Below, piece by piece: positions 37,421 to 48,059 of a stretch of DNA of 62,000 bases. The notes under the pieces are model-generated. The model was not told the DNA's origin and ran no database searches. It saw nothing but the letters and a program-made list of their open reading frames with translations. The stretch is from Gnetum montanum (taxonomy: Eukaryota > Streptophyta > Gnetopsida > Gnetales > Gnetaceae): assembly GCA_015680685.1 (NCBI GenBank), contig MNCI01034697.1:735537-797536 (forward strand), in the 5' to 3' direction. The number at the start of each line of letters is the position of its first letter. Within the stretch, counting starts at the first letter, position 1. A program made the position numbers and the translations under genes.

Positions 37421-37607
37421 GATAAACGTGAATGGACTAGGGTAGATGAATGGAGTTGGATCGCAAGTAGTTGTAGCATGGGGCAACACAAGCTCAGTGT
37501 GATCAATAGGAACAAGGAGACTCAAATAGGCAAGGTGGATGAGTTTTGACAGGTAGTGACATTTTAACCAATAACAAGAAAGTGGCCCTCCTTCTAGTGC
37601 CAAAAAC
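37421..37607 (-). other. 5' leader and primer site of B
   Basis: On the minus strand, five bases after the LTR, TGGCACTAGAAGGAGGGCC (37584-37602) takes the primer-site position. I cannot name the tRNA. The gag ATG follows 160 bases later. Confidence 0.55.
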
Positions 37608-39349
37608 TGTACTAACCTAAAGCATCGGTGTAAGGCTGGAATGGAAATAGACACCGAGAGATCATCGGGCAGCCACAGCTGACCCTACCTTCACTTGAGG
37701 GCAAGCTGGAAAAGGGAACGAAGGCAGAGTGCCTTGGATGGTTTGCACGCAAATCAACCAAGGATTTCCCCGAGCGTAAGCTACGGCTAGCGCTGGGGTT
37801 ATCGTAAACAGGATGTAAACGGAATGTAAACAATGATACGAAATGTAAATAAAGCATACTGAATTATGAATAAAGCATAAAAAAACTATATTTGTAAAGC
37901 ATAAACATAACTAAACAATGTAAATGGGAGGCAATAATGAAACTGTATTATATTGTTTTTAAAAAAATGTGCACTAGTCAAAGCGTAGTTGCACACGTGT
38001 GGATGGCAAGTCAAACGCCTAGCCCCAAGATGATACAATTGTGATGATGTGATGATGAAAATGAGAACTGCTTGGATACCCACAGCCAAGTGTGCTAAGC
38101 ACCCAAGGATTGCAAGTTCTGTCCTCCTTCAGAATTGCCAATCTCTTTAATTTTTGCCTCTTCCAATCTTCTTCTCCTTCTTGTCCTCCTCTCTCAGTTT
38201 GTGTGAATTGATAGGGTATTTATAGGGTTGGGCTAGGGTTTGGCTAGGGTTTTCTTTGACCAGGTTCAATGTATTTTACAATTTGTGGGTCATTCAGGCC
38301 CATGAAAAAAAATACAAATTAGAAATACAAGCCCTCAAGCGATAAAAAAAATTAAAAATATTTAAAAAGATTAGCTCCAACTCTAGCCCACTTGGAAAAA
38401 TTATATTTCTTTCTTTTGCTGAATATTTGGCCTGATTTTGCATGGGCTTTCATATCCCGTTGCCATTTTACAGATTTCTTGAAAAAGAAAATCAAGAAGG
38501 ATTAACACCGCCTCGCTTGTCTAGCATCCAATGTGACTTGCAGTGTGACCTCCAAAACTTGCAATTTTGGGCTGAAATCTGGAATTTTTGAAGGCTAGGA
38601 TCAATAGTTATCAATAGTGGACCTTGAGGATGACTTACACCCTTAAAATCAAGTCATTTTGGCTCAGTTTTGGGGCTCTAAAAATTTGTGACGCTGATCC
38701 TTACGCTGTGCAGCATCTGAAAAAGTAACCCTAGCGTCACCAAGTCAAACTGGCACAATTGAGGCCCAAATCTTGATTTTTTGGAGGTTGGGAGCTACTG
38801 GGGACCTTGGTGAAGATCATGGGGGATCCTTGTGCTCAATTTTGGCCTATTTGAACTCAATGTCAGGGCTCCAAAAGTTAGAGACGCTGATCCTTACGCT
38901 GTGCAGCATCTGAAAAAGTAACCCTAGCGTCACCAAGTCAAACTGGCACAATTGAGGCCCAAATCTTGATTTTTTGGAGGTTGGGAGCTACTGGGGACCT
39001 TGGTGAAGATCATGGGGGATCCTTGTGCTCAATTTTGGCCTATTTGAACTCAATTTCAGGGCTCCAAAAGTTAGTGACGCTGATCCTTACGCTGTGAAGT
39101 GTCTGAAAAAGTAACCAAAGTGTACTTAGCCAAAACCAAACATTTTGAACCTGAAACTTTTGATTCTGGATGCTGGAAGTTGGTGCATTCGCTTGTGGGC
39201 CTCAGGGGGACCTTGCCTGTCGAATCATGGACCATGGAGGGCTATTTCAGAGGCCTCCAAGTTTGGTCACGCTGTACTCATGTTGGGTAGCAGCATGACT
39301 TAGCTTGATTCTTGTCTAAAAGTGCTAGGCCAAAATTAGTGGTGTTTCA
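37608..39349 (-). repeat. 5' LTR of B, 1742 bp, with extra tandem unit
   Basis: Same ends as the 1550 bp copy. TATA box at 38217-38226. It contains three starts of the 193 bp unit (38691, 38884, 39077) where the other LTR has two, which explains the length difference. The unit includes an inverted repeat (GTGACGCTG ... TAGCGTCAC). Confidence 0.9.
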
Positions 39350-39354
39350 GTGAT
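39350..39354 (+). other. Target-site duplication of B, right copy
   Basis: GTGAT follows B's right end. Gag of A resumes with CACGATCAAGGTCG. Confidence 0.9.
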
Positions 39355-41325
39355 CACGATCAAGGTCGAGACCATCGAAGAGAAGGTAGAAATCATAGTC
39401 ATGGTGATGGTTCTCCTTCTTCTTCACCTTCATCATCATCTTCACCCTCTCCTTTAGTGTCTAGACGTATTCATAAGGAAACCAATCATGAGGATAAGGG
39501 AAAACAAAGTGAAAAACATCGACAAGACAGTCGAGAACAAGGACAAGGGAACTCTAAGGAATCAAGGCATAGAAGAAGGGAGAGTAGGGAACCACATAGA
39601 CACCATAGATGCTATGAACGAGATGATCATGAAGAACCCCTACTTGCAACTAGAAGCATGCTAGATATAACGAAGACCGTAAGAGTTTCAAAAAGGCACC
39701 AAAAGGATAGTAGGATCAAGAGGTTAGACATGAACAACATCCCATGATTTGAAGGAAGATATAACGCTGATCCTCAAAATCATTTACAAGCATTCCACGA
39801 TGCATGTGCCTTGCAAAACATAGAAAATGAATGGCAAAAATTGAAGTTGTTCCCAAGGACACTAATGAAAGAAGCTGAAAGCTGGTACTAGTCCTTAGAA
39901 CTGGAATCCATTCGAAGGTGGAGTACAATGTTAGAACTATTCAATGATAAGTACCAAACGTACTCCTAAGTATCTAACCTATAGAAGCAAATCCAAGGAT
40001 GGAAGCAAGGAAATCATGAACACTTGGATGCTGCCATGGGCCACTATTACGCACTGTTACATCGTTGCCTTGGACATGCTTATTTGTAGCGAGATCAACT
40101 ACGCCATCTTGTGGATGGACTTAGGCATGAAAAAAGAAGAACCCTTGGGATGTACGCCCAAGAAAGGTTATCGGAGCTTAGGTCTCATCAAATTCATAGA
40201 TTGATAGAGCAAGTAGCCAAAGAAGAAGGTGAGCTATGAAAGAGAGAAAGTGCGGAAGAATACAACCGAGATCCTTCCCTCTAAAAAAGGGGAGTGAGAT
40301 TTTTTGAGGAGGAAGAAGAGTCACTACTCAAAGAGATGGTGAATAGCAAAACTTTGCTTCTCCAAAAGTCAACAACAGAAGTATTGGCAAAGGTAGATCA
40401 AATGTGGGACTCCCTAGATAGTAGATTTGAAACTATTCTTAAAACTGTAGAAGAGTCTAGGGAGCGAGGTAGTGACCGCAACAAAAAGAAAAAAAGAGAA
40501 GTGGAAAATGCACGTAACAAGGGTAAGGAAAAAATGGCATCACGGAAGAGGTTGTGGATTCAGACATGGACAATGACGATGGATGTGAGATATCCCCCCC
40601 TGACCATCCTAAGGGATGTTGCCCAGTGATCTCACATCTACAAGAGTCTGGGGTGTATGCACTTAACCCATGACTAAATAAACAGCAAGCACCTTGATGG
40701 TTACCTTATCCCCAAGGTAACCCAAGGCAGTTCCACCAACCTTCAACATATTATCCAAGTGGAACTCCACCACAACCCATTGAGCAACATCAATAGTGGC
40801 AATACCCACAGTCATGGGGGATGCCACCACCAAGGCAACAATAACCCTATCGGCAACCTGACCCATATGGCTACTACATGTAGCATCCAATCTCCCCACG
40901 TGATTCTATTAGTCATGTTACACCACAACATCACTACCAAGCTCGTGAGTATTATAGAACTCCTTCTCCTAGGGAAGATAACCCACAAACATACCATCCT
41001 TCAAATCTAGCCGCAGCTCTCACACTAATATCTCCATTATCACCTACTCCAGCAATGCAAGGTGAACTCCCTACTCAACTGCAGCAATGCAATGCAACAA
41101 CGCAATGCCACAAGGGCTATGAATCCTCAACTCACTGTTGGTTCTGACAACCGTAAGAAGAAAATACCTTTCTTCAAATCCAACAGTCCAACCAAGCCCT
41201 TACAACCACAAGCGGTTGAACCTTTGAATGCCTCCCCATCAAATAAAGCTTCAGAGCTCCCTTCAAACTAAACACCAAGCTCAACGCATACGGTTATGTT
41301 AACACATGCCTTAATTGACTAGATC
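39355..41325 (+). pseudogene. Gag of A, part 2 (core and tail)
   Basis: Continuing from 29549: basic/Ser linker (NHSHGDGSPSSSPSSSSSPS, 39390-39450), then EEPLLATRSMLDITKTVRVS, IKRLDMNNIP (39720), core FHDACALQNIENEWQKLKLF (39790-39860), EAESWY then TAG, NHEHLDAAMGHYYALLHRCL-like near 40010-40070, EYNRDPSL, VDQMWDSLDSRFETILKTVE, the patch DHPKGCCPVISHLQESGVYA near 40600 and a Pro/Gln/Asn tail. Stops and small shifts occur. It aligns block for block with C. Confidence 0.8.
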
Positions 41326-41800
41326 AAGGTTGGCCACCTTCCTAGGAAATTCTCTGATCCTAGAAGCCCTCTAATATATCTCCAAATCACTGGGAATGAG
41401 CCATGCAAAGCTCTTCTGGACTCAGGTTCTGGAGTCAACTTAATATCACAAGAAATGTACAAAGCCTAAAACCTACCTCCATTAAGGAAGAGAAATATTC
41501 TCCTAGAGCTGGCTGACTAGTCCATCACTGTTCCCTTGGGACTGGTGGAGGACATTGTTACCACTATGTATGGGTGGTCGTACCCAACTGATTTCCTAGT
41601 GATACACGTGAATAACGGTAAAGGGGACTTCCCAATAATAATGGGAAGGGCATGGCTAAGTACTATAGATGCACACCTAGGAATCTGCGATCTTTCCCTG
41701 GAAATATCTAAGGAGAACACTCTTGGAAAGATCGAGAAGAAGAAGGTTCCATGCATTGCATATAGTGATACAAGGTGCAATTGCGTGCAGAGATCATGAG
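41326..41800 (+). pseudogene. Aspartic protease of A
   Basis: IKVGHLPRKFSDPRSPL, then the active site CKALLDSGSGVNLISQEMYK (about 41405-41460), stop TAA, LPPLRKRNILLELAD, stop TAG, then open from 41536: GLVEDIVTTMYGWSYPTDF, GDFPIIMGRAWLSTIDAHLG, VPCIAYSDTRCNCV. The catalytic Asp-Ser-Gly is intact but the reading frame has stops. Confidence 0.8.
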
Positions 41801-44126
41801 TTGTGCAAAGTTTAGCATTGCCTACATGAAACCAGTGTGCACAAGACATTAATATACAAAAGTGCCTATATGCAGCAGCCACACGACAAGAAGACACCCA
41901 ATGGCTGATAGCTAATCAAGAGAGCAACTCACTAACATGCATGGAACTTACTGAGGGAATAAATTGCACTTACATCGAAAGCATAGACGCACTAGAGCAA
42001 TTTTGCTACCAACTTCCAAGCCTTAACCTTGAAAACATCAACTGGGGGAAGTTGGAAATTTTTGAAAAATTCAAACAAGAGCCCTAATAAGAGATTATTA
42101 GTCAATGTGCAATAGACCAAACATTTCCATGAATTTAAAATAGTCAGTGCACACAATACCTCTGAGAAGGGACGACCCTGCTCACTATTTCGGATCTCCT
42201 TCTTCCAACTCAGTCATGGGGGAGACGACCACCTCTACTAACCATTTGAGGCCCTCAATTCCTTTTTAAGTTTTTGTTTTACATTTTTTTAACTTTTCTT
42301 GTTTTTTTTTTGCAACATCATTTATACTTTTTCATTTCTTTGTGTGACTATTTGTTTTGTTTGTTTTTGTTTTTGTTCTTTTTTTTTGTCTTTGTTTGTT
42401 GTTTTTGTTATGTTAGATTCATCACCTAATAAGTGCTCCTGATGGTGGTATGAACTGTATTCTATTGATTGCTGATGTTTGGTTTTTACCTTTGAGTTAT
42501 AATGTTCATACTAAGGTATGGTTCTTTTGATATAATCGGAAATGATTCCACGTCATCCATACATCCATAAATTTCTATGGTCTCTCTTGGCTTGGAACTA
42601 TATAGTTCCTTTCTTTAATAATAAAACTATTAACAAATTGGTGACTGGGCATTTCTCAAACTAAGGAAGGACTCAAGGACTGAAAAGGGTGTGACTTCAA
42701 AAGGATTTGATGCATTTGTGTTGGCTATTCTCTTAGCTTCTTGGATGTATTCTTCTTGAGTTTTCCTTACCATTTCGACATTGCTCCATTTTTGGGAAGT
42801 TGAGCTAATAAAAATAAGTCTTTGCATGGTGTGGTTCTCACAAAAAAAAATAGTGAGAATTCAAAGCACACCCCTTAGACAAAATAATCATCTAGGCTAC
42901 AAGCACCAGTCATGGAACCAAACAAACATGTTCCCTCTAACTAAAGCCCTCTCTCACTTCCTACTTTCCCTTTCTTGTTTCCTCGGAATGGTGGTGACTC
43001 TTTGGTGGAAGCATTATTGTTACTTCAAGTGGATGGATTAGCCAAGTGTATTAATGTGAAGTCACTGGATGTGGATTGTTTGAGGCTGGATTTGAAATAA
43101 GATCTACTTAGTTACATTAACCATAAATACACAAGGGGTTGTACATCACCTTGTTCTTGGGACTCCATTCCATTCTCTTATCCCCATCATTCTTTCTCCA
43201 TTTTCCACCTCATTGCCGGTTATACCAGTATTCTATATGTTGGTTGATGCATTGTTTTCTCCTTGGTGAATTCTTGGGGTTAAGTCTTTAACTCTTGCTC
43301 CCAAATGACATTTTCAGAGCCTATGGACTCTTTGAATGTGGGTTGGTCAGGGCATCAAAGGCATGAGCCTGCTTTGAGGAGGACCCACTAGCATTCTTAT
43401 TTGGTGCATCAGTTAACGTCTTTCTCTTAAACATTTTCATAATCAACATTTGTTTTGTTTTGTTCATTCCCATCTCTGACATCCATTTTATCGGCGTTGT
43501 CGTTGTTTCTTTTTCTCCATCTTTCTTATTCTTTATCTTTTTCCATTCTATCGCTACTGGAGGATCGCTTTTAATCATGGGGGACCTAGTCCAATTTTTT
43601 CAATCTTTCCTAACCCCTACACCTTGGGTAGTCACCAATGTTATATCTCTAGAATTAGTATTGGCCATATCACAACTTTGCCAATGGACCTTACACCAAG
43701 GAAAGGTATCAACTGTATTGTGATTTACTTATCTTTGCTCATACGTGACTATGTTGTGTGTGCAAATGACAATCATACAGTAATGGACTAGACTTGGAGA
43801 AAACACTCAGGATGGACTGGTGCTGGAATGGTTGTGCAAGGAACAAGATTGATGGCGTGGATGGATGGACAATGGAAGGTGCAATCTTGGCATCGGTAGC
43901 AACACGTCTTCTCCTTTTCTCTCCTCTCTCTCAGTTGCCCAATAAGGCTAGATGTCAATTGTGTATAATGTTCACTCTTGTGATCATGAACACTAATGTT
44001 GCCATGTATTGTAATGATTGATCTGTTCACATGTCATCCCATTCACCATTAGTTGTCATTCAAGTCAATAATCCCATACCTTCTCAATATTTTGTAAGGA
44101 ACTTGAGGATGAGTTTTCATTTAGTC
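41801..44126 (+). other. A: pol deletion and 3' untranslated region
   Basis: Up to about 42085 the sequence follows Z's protease-RT linker (ENINWGKLEIFEKF against EINWEGLEIL). The RT expected next is missing; 42240-42410 is a T-rich run typical of the end of Athila internal regions. The remaining DNA has no pol block. A weak minus-strand ORF, 43321-43578, reads KRKTLTDAPNKNASGSSSKQ; its meaning is unclear. The junction therefore lies between 42085 and 42240. Confidence 0.7.
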
Positions 44127-44135
44127 ATGGGGGTA
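44127..44135 (+). other. Polypurine tract of A
   Basis: ATGGGGGTA directly before the 3' LTR. Confidence 0.7.
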
Positions 44136-44943
44136 TGATGAGCCACGATATTGCGTACGCGATATCACATTTGCCATGTGATATTGCATACGTGATATCA
44201 TGTCCTGCCTCATCTTCTATAAATAAGAGGCAGTGCCCTTGGTTCCAAGGTAGTTAGACTTAGACCCTTAGCTAGATTCTTGTAGTTTAGTCATCCCAGA
44301 GTTAGAATTATTTCTGTGTGCCCACAGTAGGAGTCATAGAGTAAACGGATCTTTATTCGAACAATTTGTACCTGAGCATAATTTTGTGTACAGCAATAAA
44401 GATGAACTTTATGATAAACCTTGCAGCATACAAATTAAGCTAATTAGTAATTAATTATTGGTTAATTCTTTCCTAGTTAATTAATATCTCTCTTAACCTT
44501 CAACCCCCTTAGTTAAATACACTCAGTACAACCACTTCAAGTATGTGTGTAGCGCTTGGTAAACGAGTAGCGATTAACATTTAGTAATCCTAGCAGCGTT
44601 GCATTAGTTCAGGATGTGTACGGCAAGTGGGAACAAATACTGGTGGTAGGAACATTTAGAAACTAGTTAATGAATAGTTAATGTAAGTTAGCCACTTAGT
44701 TCTCTCTCCCTCTCCCTTATTAGCAGAAGACATGAAAAATATAAAAGCTATAAAAAACATATACCTCAAGCTTACTTAACCATACAACCGTGACAATACA
44801 AGTAAGTTTGGGAAGACAACGATTGATTAACCTTGAGTGTTCCATTAAGGTGCGTAAGTACTTAGTCCTTGGAGTTTGACCAGATCATGCGTGAAACCCT
44901 TGTATTTGTATGGTTGAGTGTAGGGGTACCTTGCCACTCATCA
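44136..44943 (+). repeat. 3' LTR of A, 808 bp
   Basis: TGATGAGCCACG to GCCACTCATCA. TATA CTATAAATA at 44217-44225. It resembles the 5' LTR along its length with scattered substitutions and one small extra TAATGAATAGTTAATG-like duplication near 44660. CTTTC follows. Confidence 0.9.
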
Positions 44944-44948
44944 CTTTC

Positions 44949-45190
44949 TATTGGGTACTCTTCCTATAAGTTAGTGTATGGAAAATTACCAACACTTCCC
45001 ATCCAAGTTGAACTCCATCCACTTTCAACCACGTGACCTCAACTTGGATCTGAGTCTAGCCTAAAAAGAAGGGTTAATGAATCTCAATGTGCTAGACAAG
45101 AATTGATTAGTGGCCCTATCATCCAATGAAGTGCACAAGGTGCATAGTAAACAATACCATTGTTGGTGATCATTTGGAATAGCCAACATT
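44949..45190 (+). pseudogene. Integrase of Z, part 2
   Basis: After one copy of CTTTC is counted, the frame continues from part 1 as AYHSTWKLS-IGYSSYKLVYGK-LPTLPIQVELHP, the standard integrase-core end in this lineage. It is readable to about 45060 and decays by 45190. The expected 3' LTR of Z is not seen. Confidence 0.75.
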
Positions 45191-46500
45191 TTCTCTCAGT
45201 CTCGTGACTAGGATCATGGGAAATGAAGGTGTTCCTTCAAACTTGAGTTTAGGTGCTTGTTGGTCTCTAGCAATACCATGGCCCAAATACGTCCAAATAA
45301 ACTCAGTGGTAATAGAGCGAACTAAGTGTAAATGTGTGTTTGTTGTTATGAATGTTGAAATGATTGGGTTTGTGTATGAAACTGTAACTAGCTATTTTAA
45401 TAAAAATTTAGCTAACCTTGTCAAACACTATGAGTTATTAAAGATTCCTATTTTGTCAAATCACTTAGTCTATATAGTTCATATAGTATGTTTCTTGAAA
45501 CAAATAAAATTTCACCAAAATGCTTAAGAAAAATTCTACAAAAATCTACTCTTAATTTCTCCTAGAGAGAGATCTACAAGAAAATTAGAAATAGAGTGTG
45601 ATTCAATGGATTTTAAAAGAAAGAAGAAGAGAAAGTAGATTTGTGTGAAATCTCAAACATTTAAGTGAGATAAGTTGAACATGAGTAAACACTTCAAAAT
45701 AAAGCTATTCCAATTCAACCTAAAATATCACAAATTGTCTAAACCCTTTGAGCCCAACAAGTAATTTTATAAAAGACACTTTTATTAAACTATCAAAATG
45801 CTTTGTAAATGACAAAGTACAAGCTATTATTTGGATAGTTAAATAGTGGTCAAGAATTGCAAATAATAGAGCTATTAGAAAAGATTTAACAATTTCAAGA
45901 TTGAAACATCAAGGAAAAGACTTTTAAAAAAATGAAGCTATTTTGAGTCATCTCAAAATATCAAAGATTTTTTAGACCATCTAGACTTGAATAGGTAATT
46001 TCATAAAGACATTACTATTAAAGACAACATAAGCTCTTGTATGGCAACCAAATAGATGTCTAGAATTACACAAAAATAGAGCTATAAGAGAAATCAGAAA
46101 ATCCCAAAATTAAATGCCAAGAACAGTACTATTTAAACCATTATCTAAGCAACCACATCAAAATGAGAAGAAAAGAACTCATAGGATTTAAACAAAGGAA
46201 CTAAGTTGATGTAATTAGCAAGCCATGCTTTATAAGAAATCTCACATAATTCTTCCAAGTTTCTTCCAAAAATCCTCCCTCTCCAATTCTACTTTTGAAG
46301 CGTTTTTATAATGAACTCTAGGTAGTTACAATCATCATGAGAGATTAAAATGAATTATAAACATCTAGGAAATTTACTCATAACCTATCATAAGAAGTTA
46401 TAATTTCTATAGGAAGTTATTAGAGAAAGTCAAGCGATAGTTGACAAGTGTGGTACCCAATAATCAACTTTTTCTTGATGATAACTTTTTCCCTATTCTT
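45191..46500. other. AT-rich region, no recognised gene
   Basis: An open frame of 107 codons (45204-45527, plus) has no similarity I know of and shows no codon structure distinct from its surroundings. The rest is A-rich, with repeated AGCTATT/CTCAAAATATCAAA-like words (45710-46100). Confidence 0.4.
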
Positions 46501-46522
46501 TATATATATATATATATATATT
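46499..46522. repeat. TA dinucleotide microsatellite
   Basis: About eleven TA units lie between the AT-rich filler and the host-gene fragments. Confidence 0.85.
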
Positions 46523-46899
46523 ATAATTATTATTAAAACCTGTATTGTAACCTTATGCCCATATTAACATTTTTTAACGCTATAGTTGAGGGCATGGATT
46601 AATGAAACTTTTTCCTTTTAAAATAAACCGTGACCAGCACAAGCCCGGATTATACAGGTGCAGGGACGAGGGTTTATGGTCTGCCACGTTGTGCTTCCTC
46701 CATCTTCGATGCCGACGATGGCGCAGGGAAGGAAAAGATTGACAGTGGCCGTGCTGGTGTGGAAGCGGAGGCATCGGTGTGATTATTATCATGCTGGATC
46801 GTGGGCGTAATGCAAATACGGCATTTATACTTATGCTAGTTTTGACGGTGATAATGGCGATGAAGGGTTTTTGTCCGCCGGATTTCGCTGATTTCTATT

Positions 46900-47380
46900 G
46901 CAACTGCTGCTTTTGCGCCATTGGCTTCGCTGGAGATGTTGCTAGGGTATTCAGCAGAGTTTCAAACCCTTGAATGATGACATAGCTGTCCTCGATTAAG
47001 AAGCCAAAACAGAGCTTCTGGAAGGAATGAACGTCGGCAATTTTTTCCACGTATCTGCAGATTGGAGAGCATTCTGGTCGATATTGTAATCACTGACGCT
47101 GATGACCTGGCCTCTGTAACTTCCCAAGCTAGAGAAGAAACGTGGCAGATTCATGAATTCGCAGTCGTTCCACTTATGGTGAAGGATGTCGTACTGGTAA
47201 ACGGTGAAACCATTTACGGTAAAACCCTTCATTTCCTTGCTGAAGATCAGAAGTTTGGTGTTAACGACCAAGGATTTCTTGTTAGTATGTTTGAAATATT
47301 TATCTGCAGCATGGGAGGGAACGGCATTCAGTGCTGGCGCTACCCGTTGTTGCTATTTTCAGCTCAAACAGCACCTTTCA
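46900..47380 (-). pseudogene. Possible F-box/kelch-type fragment
   Basis: On the minus strand one frame reads VAPALNAVPSHAADKYF, LVVNTKLLIFSKEMKGFTVN, FTVYQYDILHHKWNDCEFM, LPRFFSSLGSYRGQVISVSD and ends at about 47000. A frame change near 47030 gives FQKLCFGFLIEDSYVIIQGF. The rhythm (a value, VYxYDxxxxxW, then a basic or small-residue turn with 'LPRFFSSLGSYRGQVISVS') resembles kelch repeats of plant F-box proteins. I could not see a full kelch set or an F-box. Another beta-propeller protein is possible. GC content is higher here than in the flanks, as expected of genic DNA. Confidence 0.35.
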
Positions 47381-47540
47381 ACTTTTGTTAATTGATTAGA
47401 AAAAAAATTTATTTGTTTTGTTGTTTTCTTTGTATCATCTGCCATTTGGATGAATTTTCTCCTTCCGCATATTTGTTAGTAGCGGCTAAAATTGTGAATA
47501 TCATCCATAGTCGAGTTTCCGGAGGCAGTGATTCCCCCCA

Positions 47541-47977
47541 NNNNNNNNNNNNNNNNNNNNNNNNNNNNNNNNNNNNNNNNNNNNNNNNNNNNNNNNNNNN
47601 NNNNNNNNNNNNNNNNNNNNNNNNNNNNNNNNNNNNNNNNNNNNNNNNNNNNNNNNNNNNNNNNNNNNNNNNNNNNNNNNNNNNNNNNNNNNNNNNNNNN
47701 NNNNNNNNNNNNNNNNNNNNNNNNNNNNNNNNNNNNNNNNNNNNNNNNNNNNNNNNNNNNNNNNNNNNNNNNNNNNNNNNNNNNNNNNNNNNNNNNNNNN
47801 NNNNNNNNNNNNNNNNNNNNNNNNNNNNNNNNNNNNNNNNNNNNNNNNNNNNNNNNNNNNNNNNNNNNNNNNNNNNNNNNNNNNNNNNNNNNNNNNNNNN
47901 NNNNNNNNNNNNNNNNNNNNNNNNNNNNNNNNNNNNNNNNNNNNNNNNNNNNNNNNNNNNNNNNNNNNNNNNNNNNN
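47541..47977. other. Assembly gap (437 N)
   Basis: The gap separates the kelch-like fragment from the GH31 fragment. Open frames running through it are artefacts. Confidence 0.95.
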
Positions 47978-48059
47978 TTTTCCCTTATTGATTCCTTGAC
48001 TCCTCCATTTGTTGCTTTACAAAGGCCTCGTGTGGATTCAAGATCGCTCCCCTTATGTA

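Larger units (their letters stand above)
29550..39349 (-). mobile_element. Element B: Tat/Ogre-like, gag-protease, no visible pol
   Basis: Two LTRs (1742 bp on the right, 1550 bp on the left) flanked by GTGAT. The primer site lies inside the right LTR and the purine tract beside the left LTR, so B runs on the minus strand. Gag is at 37420-34479 and protease at 34490-34137; a 287 bp N gap, two minisatellite zones and non-coding DNA follow. No RT, RNase H or integrase can be read between 34136 and 31115. The gap length is likely a placeholder, so some sequence could be missing. Class: gag and linker resemble the Tat/Ogre branch. Confidence 0.85.
28001..44943 (+). mobile_element. Element A: Athila-like, pol-less, split by B
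   Basis: A has two LTRs (796 and 808 bp) in direct order, TG...CA ends, a CTTTC target duplication, a tRNA-Asp primer site, gag, protease and a polypurine tract. Element B (9800 bp plus a 5 bp duplication) sits inside its gag. Without B, A is about 7.1 kb. The sequence runs from the protease C-terminus straight to a T-rich 3' region, with no RT, RNase H or integrase. A would have needed enzymes from a complete relative to move. Confidence 0.9.

Noticed and set aside
45204-45527. 107-codon ORF after Z's integrase
   Set aside because: No recognisable domain, no conserved start context, and the expected integrase tail does not continue into it. Left as unassigned DNA.
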